DNA from: Rhodococcus oxybenzonivorans
GTDB lineage: Bacteria; Actinomycetota; Actinomycetes; Mycobacteriales; Mycobacteriaceae
NCBI RefSeq assembly: GCF_003130705.1
Contig: NZ_CP021354.1
Span: 1,302,001-1,366,000, forward strand
DNA length: 64,000 nt
Direction: 5' to 3'
In this document: in pieces, positions 10,756 through 19,280 of the stretch
Layout of the letters: each line of letters starts with the position of its first letter
How positions within the stretch are numbered: the first letter of the stretch is position 1
The notes under the pieces: generated by a model
What the model saw: the letters and a program-made list of their open reading frames with translations, nothing else
Databases searched by the model: none
What the model was told of the DNA's origin: nothing
Translations under genes and position numbers: made by a program

Positions 10756-11223
10756 TCAGTCGAGCAGGTCGACCTCCCAGTTCGATTGCTGCACTCGAAG
10801 ATCGACTTCCCGGATCTGCCGTGCCAGATCGTCGGCAGTACGCCGCAGATCCCGGACCGGCAACGCCGCGACGAAGACAAGTTCCGAGCGTAATTGTCGG
10901 CCGTACCGGTCCTGCTCACGACCGGAGGCGGCATCCGCGGCGGCGGACACCACCCGGTGCCGGATGCGCAGCATGTCCCGGCGAGCCAGGGCGTCCGTAA
11001 TGCTCGCATCACCCAGGGGCGCAGACGTATTGGTTCGATTGATTCTTCGGACGAGGACCTCCAGGCGGTCCAGGACCTCCTCGAGTTCGGCGAGTAGCGC
11101 CGCCGCGTCCTCCGCCGGCGACTCGCCCTCTTGATGTCGCGCATTCGTGAGGATGCGCGATTTCAGGTGCTCCACCCGACGCGTCAGATCGCCGCGTTCG
11201 GCCAGTGCCGCTGCAAGTTTCAT
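10756..11223 (-). CDS. DIP1984-family protein
   Basis: This 155-residue, mostly helical, charged protein looks like the DIP1984 (septicolysin-like) family: 'MKLAAALAERGDLTRRVEHL', 'RINRTNT' and 'LARRDMLRIRHRVV'. Members are small coiled-coil proteins of unknown biochemical role found sporadically in actinobacteria and other bacteria. ATG 11223 is preceded by a good GGGGAGG. It is flanked by a hairpin on its 3' side and by the divergent iclR-type gene on its 5' side, so it is likely monocistronic. I see no signal peptide or membrane segment and no reason to link it to the clp gene. Confidence 0.75.
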   Translation of the reverse strand: MKLAAALAERGDLTRRVEHLKSRILTNARHQEGESPAEDAAALLAELEEVLDRLEVLVRRINRTNTSAPLGDASITDALARRDMLRIRHRVVSAAADAASGREQDRYGRQLRSELVFVAALPVRDLRRTADDLARQIREVDLRVQQSNWEVDLLD

Positions 11224-11484
11224 CTCTACCTCCCCACCCTGTTCGATTGGATGTTCCCCCCGCCGACGCGAGTGTGCGCCAACGATTTCGAGCGTCGACG
11301 GACACGCAGGGCGGAGGGGTCACGACATCGGAGGGGTGCCGATCGAAGGGTGGGGAGCGGATCTCGGTGGGCGCTCATGCGCCTTTCGTCGAGTCGCGAT
11401 TCAGCATCCTCAACAACTACCACATCCCGGCGCTCGGCGCGAGCATCAATGTCCACGGTGGGCGGTGGCGACTATCGTTGAGGT

Positions 11485-12270
11485 ATGCGAGCGGAAGACG
11501 GCGAATTGACCTCCAAGCACCAACCGTTGCTGGTCTTGAGCAAGATCACGGAGATTCTCGATGCGTTCAGCCTGTCGCGTCCGTCGATGACGCTGGGCGA
11601 GATCCAGCAGGCGACGGGTCTGCCGACGTCGACGGTCCAACGGCTGGTCAGCAACCTGGTGGCGCAGGAATTTCTCGACCGGTCCGGCGATCAGATCCGG
11701 ATCGGCGTGAAGATGGCGTTCTGGGCTGCGACGGCCACCAAGGGACTCGACGTGCTGGCTGTCGTCACGCCGGTGCTGAAGGAGATCCGCGACGCCACCG
11801 GCGAGACCGCCAGCTTCTTCCGGGTCGAGCAGGGTTACCGCGTGTGCGTGGCCATCGCGGAGACCGAGCACGCGCTGCGCCGGAACATGTACGTCGGAAA
11901 GATCGTCCCCTTGCCCGCGGGCTCGGCGGGCCGGGTGTTGCTCGCCTGGAACCCGGAACTCACCGAACAGGTCCTCGCCGGCCCCATCGAGCCGATGACC
12001 GAGGGCACCGTCACCGACACCGCGGTGCTGCGTGAACTGATCCACCAGGCCCGGGCCGACGGGTACGCCATCACCGCCGGGGAGCGGGAAGACAGCGCGT
12101 CGGGATTGGCTGCGCCCGTGTTCGATTCGTCCGCCGACGTGATCGGTGCCCTCGCGATCAGCGGGCCAACACTCCGCATGCCGCGCGAGCAGTGCGAGAA
12201 GTGGGTGGATCTGCTCGTCGGCAGCGCCGAGAAGGTCACCCGGACGCTGGGTGGTCGCTACCCGTCATGA
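11485..12270 (+). CDS. IclR-family transcriptional regulator
   Basis: This 261-residue protein has an N-terminal winged-helix domain ('MTLGEIQQATGLPTSTVQRLVSNLV', about residues 35-60) and a C-terminal IclR effector-binding domain ('GSAGRVLLAWNPE', 'REDSASGLAAPVFD', 'ALAISGP'). It lies at one end of, and converges by 35 bp on, a five-gene opposite-strand catabolic operon (12236-17882), so it is the obvious candidate regulator. Effectors of this family are usually small organic acids of the pathway. A 14-bp dyad upstream of the GntP gene (17910-17923) is a possible target. ATG 11485 has only a modest RBS (TGAGG). Confidence 0.9.
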   Translation: MRAEDGELTSKHQPLLVLSKITEILDAFSLSRPSMTLGEIQQATGLPTSTVQRLVSNLVAQEFLDRSGDQIRIGVKMAFWAATATKGLDVLAVVTPVLKEIRDATGETASFFRVEQGYRVCVAIAETEHALRRNMYVGKIVPLPAGSAGRVLLAWNPELTEQVLAGPIEPMTEGTVTDTAVLRELIHQARADGYAITAGEREDSASGLAAPVFDSSADVIGALAISGPTLRMPREQCEKWVDLLVGSAEKVTRTLGGRYPS

Positions 12271-13228
12271 GTTGCGCCGCGATCGTGCGGCCGGCTTCGT
12301 GCATGGCCACGGTGTCCGTGGCGACGAAAACGCCGGCGAACCTGGACCCGTAATCGCCGAGATCGTCGCCCACGGAGCCGACGACGGCGTACACCGGGGT
12401 GGTGCCCGCGCGGGCGAGGATCGCGGAGATGATCTTGCCCGCTTTCGTCTGTCCGTCGAGCCTGCCCTCGCCCACCACGATCGCCGACGCGTCCGCGGCG
12501 AGGGCGTCGAAACCGGTCACATCGAGGACGTACTCGGCGCCGGAGCGGAGTTCGGCGCCGTACCGTGCCCACATGCCGCCGGAGAACCCGCCTGCCGCGC
12601 CGGTGCCGTCGACTTCGGACGGGTCGCGGGGCAGAGCCCGCGCCTTCGCCTCGAGTCGCCGCGTGAGCAGTTGCACAGCTTCCGCGTCGGCACCCTTCTG
12701 CGGTCCGAACACCCTGGCGGCGTCGATGTACCGGGTGGTGACGTCGGTCAGCACGGTGACGGAAGCGCCCCGGAACCCGCCGCCTGCCTCGATGGCGGCG
12801 ATGGCGCCGGTGCCCCCGTCCGTGGTGGCGGAACCGCCGGCCGCGATGACGATGTGCCGGGCACCGCGCCGGGCTGCGTCGGCGACGAGCATCCCGGTGC
12901 CGTAGGTGGTGGCGGTGATCGGGTCGCGGGGACCGTCGTGCGGTGTGGTGATCCCGGAGGCTGCGGCGATCTCGATGACCGCCGTCCCGTTTTCGGACAG
13001 TCCGTACGTCGGCCGGCACGGACTACCCCAGGGGTTGCGGGCGCGGGCGACGACCGGGCGCAGTCCGAGGGGGACCGCGAGAACGTCGAGGGTGCCCTCG
13101 CCGCCGTCGGCGACCGGCAGCCGGATCGCGGTACCGCCGAATGACTCGACCCCGCCGGCGACGGCGTCGGCGACCTCGCCTGCGGTATAGGTGCCCTTGA
13201 AACTGTCGGGGGCAATCAAAACCGTCAT
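12236..13228 (-). CDS. glycerate kinase
   Basis: Glycerate kinases of the GlxK/GarK family phosphorylate D-glycerate, usually to 2-phosphoglycerate, feeding glycolysis. The 330-residue product starts 'MTVLIAPDSFKGTYTAGEVADA', the family's N-terminal signature, and contains 'LPVADGGEGT', 'EIAAASGI', 'IAAGGSATTDGGTG', 'GTGAAGG' and 'VVGEGRLDGQTKAGK'. Its ATG overlaps the upstream dehydrogenase stop (ATGA at 13225-13228), so translation is coupled. It is the last gene of the operon, and its 3' end overlaps the convergent IclR gene. The presence of this kinase implies that glycerate is an intermediate of the cluster's pathway. Confidence 0.94.
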   Translation of the reverse strand: MTVLIAPDSFKGTYTAGEVADAVAGGVESFGGTAIRLPVADGGEGTLDVLAVPLGLRPVVARARNPWGSPCRPTYGLSENGTAVIEIAAASGITTPHDGPRDPITATTYGTGMLVADAARRGARHIVIAAGGSATTDGGTGAIAAIEAGGGFRGASVTVLTDVTTRYIDAARVFGPQKGADAEAVQLLTRRLEAKARALPRDPSEVDGTGAAGGFSGGMWARYGAELRSGAEYVLDVTGFDALAADASAIVVGEGRLDGQTKAGKIISAILARAGTTPVYAVVGSVGDDLGDYGSRFAGVFVATDTVAMHEAGRTIAAQLMTGSDHPASG

Positions 13229-14220
13229 GGGTTCCACGCTTCCGGGTTGACCGGATGTGGGGGAATCCGGTTCTGCGCCATGGCCACAGCGTTCTCCGCG
13301 CACAGCCTCGCCATCTCGGCGCGCACCGACACCGTGGCACTGCCGAGGTGGGGGAGCAGCACCGTGTTCGACTGTTCCGCGAGTCCCGGGGCGAGCGTGG
13401 GTTCGTCCTCGTACACGTCGAGCCCGGCGCCGGCGATCTCCCCGGATTTCAGGGCGGCGACGAGGGCGGCTTCGTCGACGACGGGACCGCGGGCCGTGTT
13501 GATCAGGATCGCGGAGGGTTTCATCGCCGTCAGCACGCCCGTATCGACCAGGTGGCGGGTTTGCGCGGTGAGGGGCACGTGCAGCGACAGGTAGTCGCTG
13601 GTGGCGATGAGGGTGTCCCAGTCGGTGTGGGTGACGAGTCCGGCGAACTCCCCGAGTTCCTCGTCCGTCACCGGCCGGTCGCCGGGAGGCCGGGGGCAGA
13701 ACTGCACCTGCATCCCGAAGGCCAGTGCCCTTTTCGCGGTCGCCCGCGCGATCCGCCCGAACCCGGCGAGACCGAGCGTGCGCCCCGAAACATCTTGACC
13801 GAGAAGCAGGTTCGGCTCCCATCCGGTGAACTTTCCGGCGCGGACGAACGTGTCGGCCTCCACGGCGCGGCGGGCGGTGGCCATAATCAGCAGCATCGCG
13901 ACGTCGGCGGTGGCGTCGGTGAGCACACCGGGTGTGTTGCCGACGAGGATCGAGTTCGCGGTGGCCGCCCCGATGTCGACGTTGTTGAACCCGACCGCGT
14001 AGTTGGAGATACCGCGGATCTTCGCGGCGGCCAGGAGGTCGGCGTCGAAGGAGTCGCGCAGCTGGGACACCACCACGTCGTAGTCCCCGGACACGCACGC
14101 GTCCCGTAGTTGCGCGGCGCCGGGTAACGCGTCGGGGACGTGGACGCTGCCCGCGGCGCGCAGCAGCGTGAGACCGGGTTCGGGAATCGGGGTGGTGACG
14201 TAGAAGCGGGCGCCGCTCAT
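13225..14220 (-). CDS. D-2-hydroxyacid dehydrogenase (glyoxylate/hydroxypyruvate reductase type)
   Basis: This 331-residue NAD(P)-dependent dehydrogenase reduces 2-oxoacids. It has an N-terminal catalytic domain with 'ISNYAVGFNNVDI', a nucleotide-binding motif reading GLAGFGRIARA, the substrate Arg in 'LINTARGPVVDEAAL', the Glu in 'GLDVYEDEP', and the catalytic His in 'LLPHLGSAT'. The combination resembles glyoxylate/hydroxypyruvate reductases. ATG 14220 overlaps the stop of the lyase gene, and its own stop overlaps the glycerate kinase start. Coupled with that kinase, reduction of hydroxypyruvate (or a related oxoacid) to D-glycerate is the most economical role; this is inference from context. 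Confidence 0.9.
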   Translation of the reverse strand: MSGARFYVTTPIPEPGLTLLRAAGSVHVPDALPGAAQLRDACVSGDYDVVVSQLRDSFDADLLAAAKIRGISNYAVGFNNVDIGAATANSILVGNTPGVLTDATADVAMLLIMATARRAVEADTFVRAGKFTGWEPNLLLGQDVSGRTLGLAGFGRIARATAKRALAFGMQVQFCPRPPGDRPVTDEELGEFAGLVTHTDWDTLIATSDYLSLHVPLTAQTRHLVDTGVLTAMKPSAILINTARGPVVDEAALVAALKSGEIAGAGLDVYEDEPTLAPGLAEQSNTVLLPHLGSATVSVRAEMARLCAENAVAMAQNRIPPHPVNPEAWNP

Positions 14221-15155
14221 CGGCCGCCGCCGACGACCCACTCGAATGCGGTGGCGTTGGAGCGTGCGCCCTGGACGGCCTTGGATCGATTGGCCTCACC
14301 GAGTTCCGCGAGCGTCTTCTCGGACAGTTCCACCAGCGAACCGAAAACGGTGGGATTCAGCCAGTTTGGGCGGGTGGCGAACAGCAGGTCCTCGCTGGCG
14401 GTGTTGCCGCTGGCACCGGGCGCGAACGGGCAGCCGCCGAGTCCGCCGAGGGCGCCGTCGACGGTCATCGCGCCGGCCGCGACCGCGGCAAGGCTGTTCG
14501 CGACCCCCAGACCCCAGGTGTCGTGGCCGTGGAAGACGATTCCGCGCTGCGGGGTTTCCAGCCGGACCCGGGAGACGAGCGAGTACACCTCGGCGGGGAC
14601 GGCCTGGCCGAGGGTGTCGCAGACGACGACGTCGACGGCGCCGTGGGCGCGCGGGTCGTTGGCGATGTCGATCACCCGCTGCTCGGGCACCCGGCCCTCG
14701 AACGGGCAGGTGAACGACGTCGCAATGCACAGTTGGATGCTGCCGCCGACCTGCTGGGCGAGTTCGATCGCCGCCGGCATCGCGGCGAGGCTGTCGTCGG
14801 TCGAACGTCCGATGTTCGCCTGGTTGTGGGAATCGGAGGCGGAGAAGCAGTACTGGAAATGGCGTGCACCGGCCGCGGCGGCCTTCTCCACGTGCCGGGG
14901 CGTCGCCACCCACACCCAGCAGTGGTCCAGTTCCTCCGGAGTCAGTTCCGAGATCACCTCGACGGTATTCGCCATCGGCGGGACGAGGTCGGGACGGGCC
15001 ATCGACCCGATCTCGAGCGCGGGCACGCCGAGTTCGAGGAGCCGGCGGGCGATCTCGAGCTTCCGGGCGGTGGGCAGCATCTTGCCCGTCAACTGCAACC
15101 CGTCGCGCAGGGTGACGTCGCGGAGCAGGGTGCGTGATTCGAAGGACTGCGTCAT
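14217..15155 (-). CDS. HMG-CoA-lyase-like DRE-TIM aldolase
   Basis: This 312-residue member of the DRE-TIM metallolyase family has the DRE-type motif 'LRDVTLRDGLQ' at the start, the metal-binding 'FHGHDTWGLG', and the loop 'LGGLGGCPFAPGASGNTASED'-type segment carrying the catalytic Cys of HMG-CoA lyases. These enzymes cleave 3-hydroxy-3-substituted acyl-CoAs to an acyl-CoA plus a ketone or 2-oxoacid. Lacking leucine-catabolism neighbours and lying beside a CoA-transferase, it probably cleaves another 3-hydroxyacyl-CoA such as a citramalyl-CoA-like compound. The stop overlaps the next start (14217-14220), and its start overlaps the CoA-transferase stop by 4 bp. Confidence 0.9.
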   Translation of the reverse strand: MTQSFESRTLLRDVTLRDGLQLTGKMLPTARKLEIARRLLELGVPALEIGSMARPDLVPPMANTVEVISELTPEELDHCWVWVATPRHVEKAAAAGARHFQYCFSASDSHNQANIGRSTDDSLAAMPAAIELAQQVGGSIQLCIATSFTCPFEGRVPEQRVIDIANDPRAHGAVDVVVCDTLGQAVPAEVYSLVSRVRLETPQRGIVFHGHDTWGLGVANSLAAVAAGAMTVDGALGGLGGCPFAPGASGNTASEDLLFATRPNWLNPTVFGSLVELSEKTLAELGEANRSKAVQGARSNATAFEWVVGGGR

Positions 15156-16402
15156 GAGAGGCCACCTACTGTGTCGTTGACGATGGAGTCGATCTGTTCG
15201 GGGGTCTTGCCGAGCAATGTTTCCAGGACCTCCCGGGTGTGCTCGCCGAGGTCCGGTCCGACGGTGCGGATGGGCAGCGACGTGCCGCCGATCACCGGGA
15301 CGATGCCGGGGAAACCGACCTGCTTCGGCTCGGCCTCACCGGTGTCGACGGTGAACTGCTGAATCATGTTGCGGGCGGCATACTGCTCGTCGCTGCAGAT
15401 GTCGGCGGCGGTGTTGATCGGACCCGACGGCACCCCGGCGGTGTCGAGGATCTTCAGCGCCTCCTCGCGGGAATACTGCGCGGTCCATTCGCCGATCGCT
15501 GCGTCGAGTTCGTCGCGTCGCTCCCAGCGGCCCGCGTTGGTCTGCAGACCCGGGTCGGCGCCGAGGTCGGGTCGGCCGATCGTGTCCATGTAGCGCTGGA
15601 AGATGGCGTCGCCGTTGCCCGCGATGATGATGCTGTTGCCGTCGTTGCAGAGGTACGCGTTCGACGGGGCGATGCCTTCCATCCGTCCGCCGACACGTTC
15701 ACGTTTGACGCCGTACGCGAGGTAGTCGGGGATCAGCGACTCCATCATCGACAGGATCGATTCGTTGAGCGCGACGTCGATGATCCGATGCGGCAGGGAC
15801 GGGCCCTGCGTTCCGGCGACTTTCGCAGTCTCCCGCTGGAACAGGGCCATCACCGCCCCGAACGCCGCGTAAAGGCCGGCGATCGAGTCGCCAATCGACA
15901 CCCCGACCCGTACCGGTGGCCGGTCCGGGTCGCCGACGAGTTCACGGAATCCGCCCGCGGCCTCCGCGACCGCGGCGAACCCCGGCCGCTGTGACATCGG
16001 CCCGGTCTGCCCGAACGCCGAGATGCGGGTGATCACCAGGTCCGGGTTGGCCGCGTTCAACGCATCCGGTCCGATGCCCCACTTCTCGAGGGTGCCGGGC
16101 CGGAAGTTCTCGAGCAGGATGTCGCACTTGGCGGCGAGGTCGAGGACGAGCTGCCTACCTTCCTCGCTCCGCAGGTCCAGCACGATCGACTTCTTGTTGC
16201 GGTTGATCGTGCGGTACAGCATCGACGTGTCGCCGGAGTAGAGGCGCCAGTTGCGCAGTTCGTCACCAGTTTTCGGACGCTCAACCTTGATCACCTCGGC
16301 CCCGAAGTCGGCGAGCATGCGTCCCGCGGTCGGGGCGGCGATGTAGTTACCCAGCTCGAGTACCCGTACGCCGTCGAGGGGGCGGATCGTGTTTTCAGAC
16401 AT
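15152..16402 (-). CDS. family III CoA-transferase (CaiB/BaiF)
   Basis: This 416-residue class III CoA-transferase has 'LDGVRVLELGNYIAAPTAGRMLADFGAEVIKVE' at the N-terminus (typical CaiB/Frc start), 'NRNKKSIVLDL', 'ENFRPGTLEKWG', and 'VDVALNESILSMMES'. The catalytic Asp is expected in the 'IIDVALNE' segment. The family moves CoA between carboxylic acids, often from succinyl-CoA. In this operon it would activate the imported acid so the downstream HMG-CoA-lyase-like enzyme can cleave it. The stop overlaps the lyase start by 4 bp. It is 28 bp downstream of the GntP permease gene on the same strand. Confidence 0.92.
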   Translation of the reverse strand: MSENTIRPLDGVRVLELGNYIAAPTAGRMLADFGAEVIKVERPKTGDELRNWRLYSGDTSMLYRTINRNKKSIVLDLRSEEGRQLVLDLAAKCDILLENFRPGTLEKWGIGPDALNAANPDLVITRISAFGQTGPMSQRPGFAAVAEAAGGFRELVGDPDRPPVRVGVSIGDSIAGLYAAFGAVMALFQRETAKVAGTQGPSLPHRIIDVALNESILSMMESLIPDYLAYGVKRERVGGRMEGIAPSNAYLCNDGNSIIIAGNGDAIFQRYMDTIGRPDLGADPGLQTNAGRWERRDELDAAIGEWTAQYSREEALKILDTAGVPSGPINTAADICSDEQYAARNMIQQFTVDTGEAEPKQVGFPGIVPVIGGTSLPIRTVGPDLGEHTREVLETLLGKTPEQIDSIVNDTVGGLS

Positions 16403-16430
16403 GATGTTCCTTCAGGGGTGCGAGGGGCGG

Positions 16431-17882
16431 TCAGAAGAACAGGCTCATCGGAAGAATGAGCAGGATGGCGACCACCGACGCCACCGATACTCCTACGGAG
16501 CACGTCTTCAGCGTGCCACGTGTGGTCTGTCCCATGAGGGATTGCAGGAGCCAGAAGGTGTTGCTGGTGACGTGCACGGCGAACAGTGAACCGGCACCGG
16601 CCGCCAGCGCGATCAGGACGGGATCGAGGCCGATGATCGGTGCGACGGGGGCGAGGACGCCGGCGGCGGTAATCGCGGAGATCGTCACCGAGCCGACCGC
16701 AATATGCAGGGCGGCGGCCATCACCCACACCATGAGCAGCGGGGCGGCGTGGTTGGCGGCGAAGTACTGACCGAGGATGTCCCCAAGTCCGACGGCCGCG
16801 ATAGTGGCGGCAAGCGAGCCACCGACTCCGGTGAGAATCAGGATCTGGCCGCTTTCGCTGAAACCGCTGGCGATTGCCTTCTGCACGCGATGCTGGCCGA
16901 TGGTGAGCCGTCCGATGAAACTGGTGCCGATCAGACCGATCAACAAAGCGATGAGCGGTTCGGACACGAAGTCGATAACCGGATTGCTGACGTCGGCGAT
17001 ATCCAGAATGGCGCCGGTAGCGATGAGAAGAAGTGACACGAGCAGCGGAGCGAGCAGGACGATGAGCCGGCCCTCGTGCCGGGTCACGACATCATTGTCC
17101 GTGGTCGGGCGCAGGCTGGTGCTGGTGCGCTCGGCCTGGGCGACGCTGCGACCGGGCACGGGCCGCGGGCTCGAGGCACCTACGCCGCCATCGGGAGTCG
17201 CGTCCTCGTCCTCGTCGTCCACCACTGTCTGATGGAAGTGCTCCTCGTCCTTCTCCGGGTTCCACCAACCGTGGGTGAACAGGAACGACATGATCGCCAC
17301 CGAGATCGCCACTGTCGGGATCACCAGGATCAACCCGAAGATCAGCATCTTGCCGAGCGGCACACCGAGAAGTCCGGCGAGCGCCAGCGCGCCCACACCC
17401 GGGACCATGAGCACGATGCCGCACTCGAGCCCGATCGCCAGCGCAGTGGCCATCCGCGCGGTGCCCATCCGGCCGATCTTCGGGGCGAGGTTACGTGCGA
17501 GCGGTGCGGATATGACCAGCAGTACGTCGAGGAAAATTGACTGAAGCAACGTCGCGATGGTCAGCGACAGCGCGTAGGGCATCCGTTTGGGGCCGAATAC
17601 CCGCAGCAGCGTTCCCACCAGACGTTGGATCGCACCCATTTCCCGCAGCATGGCGCCCATCAGGACGCCGAAGGAAATCAGCAAGCCCACTTCGGCCATG
17701 ATGTCGCCGAAACCGGTGGCGATCGTCTCCACCGTCTTCGCCGTTCCGAGCCCGGAAGTAAGGCCGAGATAGGCGGATCCCACGACCAGCGACACCACCG
17801 GGTTGAACTTGAAACGCACGATCATCAGCACCACGGCCGACACGGCGATCGCAGTGTTGATCAGGATTGCGAGGTCTGACAT
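16431..17882 (-). CDS. GntP-family organic-acid:H+ symporter
   Basis: This 483-residue polytopic inner-membrane transporter belongs to the gluconate permease (GntP) family: 'RFKFNPVVSLVVGSAYLG', 'GFGDIMAEVGLLISFGVLMG', 'SIFLDVLLVISAPLA', and 'HIAVGSVTISAITAAGVLAP'. Members import gluconate, glycerate and related hydroxyacids with protons. A long acidic, hydrophilic cytoplasmic loop (roughly residues 215-265) separates the halves, larger than in E. coli GntP. It is the first gene of the five-gene operon and probably imports its substrate. ATG 17882 is preceded by an AGGA-type SD and, farther upstream, a 14-bp dyad (17910-17923). Confidence 0.9.
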   Translation of the reverse strand: MSDLAILINTAIAVSAVVLMIVRFKFNPVVSLVVGSAYLGLTSGLGTAKTVETIATGFGDIMAEVGLLISFGVLMGAMLREMGAIQRLVGTLLRVFGPKRMPYALSLTIATLLQSIFLDVLLVISAPLARNLAPKIGRMGTARMATALAIGLECGIVLMVPGVGALALAGLLGVPLGKMLIFGLILVIPTVAISVAIMSFLFTHGWWNPEKDEEHFHQTVVDDEDEDATPDGGVGASSPRPVPGRSVAQAERTSTSLRPTTDNDVVTRHEGRLIVLLAPLLVSLLLIATGAILDIADVSNPVIDFVSEPLIALLIGLIGTSFIGRLTIGQHRVQKAIASGFSESGQILILTGVGGSLAATIAAVGLGDILGQYFAANHAAPLLMVWVMAAALHIAVGSVTISAITAAGVLAPVAPIIGLDPVLIALAAGAGSLFAVHVTSNTFWLLQSLMGQTTRGTLKTCSVGVSVASVVAILLILPMSLFF

Positions 17883-17909
17883 TGACGCGTCCTAACGAGG
17901 AGGCGGATA

Positions 17910-17923
17910 GTGACTACAGTCAC
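17910..17923. promoter_or_regulatory. dyad upstream of gntP-type operon
   Basis: GTGACT-AC-AGTCAC, a perfect 6-bp inverted repeat 28-41 bp upstream of the permease start. Position and symmetry fit an operator, plausibly for the IclR-type regulator at the far end of the cluster. The assignment is inferred only. Confidence 0.45.
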
Positions 17924-18029
17924 AAGGTCACCCATATTATGAACACAGACTCACGATATAAGCAACGAGGCCGGAGGCGCCTAGGGGTGGGTGTGGCGCC
18001 GATCGGGGTCGGCCGCTACTGTGGGCGCC

Positions 18030-18098
18030 ATGCAGCGCGTGTATTTCTGGTTTAGCAGGCCGGCCCCGGGTGGGTCGGTCGGCGTAACCACGCGCTGA
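18030..18098 (+). CDS. aromatic-amino-acid leader peptide of DAHP synthase
   Basis: This 22-codon ORF, MQRVYFWFSRPAPGGSVGV followed by TTR, has four consecutive aromatic codons Tyr-Phe-Trp-Phe at positions 5-8. It lies 89 bp upstream of the DAHP synthase gene, the first enzyme of aromatic amino acid synthesis, in the same direction. That composition and placement are what a transcription-attenuation leader requires: ribosomes would stall at the aromatic run when Tyr, Phe or Trp is scarce. Mutually exclusive hairpins follow (see 18060-18134). It is too short for ordinary gene calling. Confidence 0.8.
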   Translation: MQRVYFWFSRPAPGGSVGVTTR

Positions 18099-18134
18099 TC
18101 ACTTCCACCCCAGAGCCGGATTACAGACCGGCTC
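18060..18134 (+). promoter_or_regulatory. attenuator: competing hairpins after aromatic leader
   Basis: A perfect 7-bp hairpin, GAGCCGG (18113-18119), 8-nt loop, CCGGCTC (18128-18134), follows the leader ORF. Its 5' arm can instead pair with leader codons: CCGGCCCCGGG (18060-18070) is largely complementary to CACCCCAGAGCCGG (18106-18119). Ribosome position on the YFWF run would decide which forms. No long T-tract follows, so the second hairpin may be a weak terminator. Confidence 0.6.
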
Positions 18135-18187
18135 GCGGGATTCTTCACAGTCTTCGAGGGTCGGCCTGAGAACAGGAACCCCACCCC

Positions 18188-19276
18188 ATGACTGTCACTC
18201 TCGACACCGCGTCCCACGCTGATCGCCTCGACGACCAGCGCACAGTGAGCATCAGCCCCCTGGTGGCCCCCTCTGTCGTGCGCCGTGAATTCGCGCCCGA
18301 CGATGTCGCGGCTGCGACTGTGCGTAGCGGCCGCGCCGACACGGTCAACGTGCTGAACGGCGACGACGACCGTCTTCTCGTCGTGGTCGGCCCGTGCTCG
18401 GTGCACGATCCGGCGGCTGCGATGGACTACGCGCGCCGACTCGCCGCGAAGGCGGAGGAACTCCGGGACGATCTGCACATCGTCATGCGTGTCTACTTCG
18501 AGAAGCCGCGCACGACCCTGGGATGGAAGGGCCTGCTCAACGACCCGCATCTGGACGGCACCTTCGACATCGACACCGGTCTGAGGATGGGGCGGAAACT
18601 GCTGCTCGACGTGTCCTCGCTCGGGCTTCCCGTCGGTTGCGAATTCCTCGACCCGATCATGCCCCAGTACATTGCCGACCTGGTCACCTACGGCGCAATC
18701 GGTGCGCGCACCGCCGCCAGCCAGGTGCATCGACAGCTCTGCAGCGCGCTGTCGATGCCGGTAGGTATCAAGAACTCCACGGAGGGTGACGTGCAGGTGG
18801 CGGTCGACGGAACGAGGGCCGCGGCGGCGAGTCATGTGTTCCCCGGGACGGATCTGGGCGGTCAGGCCGCTCTGATCCGGACGATGGGCAACCCCGACTG
18901 CCATGTGATCTTGCGCGGCGGAACCGACGGACCCAACTACGACTCGGAGACGGTGTCCGACACACTCGCCCGGCTGCGGAAGTCGGGACTGTCCGAGCGG
19001 GTCGTGATCGATGCGAGCCACGGCAACAGCAGCAAGAATCACGAAAAGCAGGTGGAGGTGGTCGGCGACATCGCGGCGCGGCTCGAGGCGGGCGAGCGCG
19101 GCGTCGTCGGCGTCATGATCGAGAGCTTCATCGAGGCCGGCCGTCAGGACCTCACCCTGGGCCGCGCCGAGGACCTCACCTACGGGCTGTCCATCACCGA
19201 CGCCTGCATCGACTGGGACACCACCGCCGCGCAGCTCGACCGGTTGGCGCAGGCGGTCGCGGCCCGGCGGGGGTGA
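18188..19276 (+). CDS. aroG: 3-deoxy-7-phosphoheptulonate (DAHP) synthase, AroG type
   Basis: This enzyme condenses phosphoenolpyruvate and erythrose 4-phosphate to DAHP, the entry step of the shikimate pathway. The 362-residue protein is class I (AroF/G/H-like): 'VVVGPCSVHDPAAAMDYA', 'MRVYFEKPRTTLGWKGL', 'PVGCEFLDP', 'IGARTAASQVHRQL', 'GIKNSTEGD', 'VILRGG', and 'VVIDASHGNSSKNHEKQ' holding the metal and substrate ligands. The length matches the family. ATG 18188 lies 89 bp after an aromatic leader peptide and attenuator, so expression is likely tuned by charged aromatic tRNAs, in addition to the allosteric feedback known for the class. Confidence 0.96.
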   Translation: MTVTLDTASHADRLDDQRTVSISPLVAPSVVRREFAPDDVAAATVRSGRADTVNVLNGDDDRLLVVVGPCSVHDPAAAMDYARRLAAKAEELRDDLHIVMRVYFEKPRTTLGWKGLLNDPHLDGTFDIDTGLRMGRKLLLDVSSLGLPVGCEFLDPIMPQYIADLVTYGAIGARTAASQVHRQLCSALSMPVGIKNSTEGDVQVAVDGTRAAAASHVFPGTDLGGQAALIRTMGNPDCHVILRGGTDGPNYDSETVSDTLARLRKSGLSERVVIDASHGNSSKNHEKQVEVVGDIAARLEAGERGVVGVMIESFIEAGRQDLTLGRAEDLTYGLSITDACIDWDTTAAQLDRLAQAVAARRG

Positions 19277-19280
19277 GCGA

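Noticed and set aside
12236..14299. A single 687-codon frame covering glycerate kinase and the dehydrogenase region
   Set aside because: Only the part from ATG 13228 is glycerate kinase; upstream it is an Arg-rich shadow of the hydroxyacid dehydrogenase, which is in another frame.
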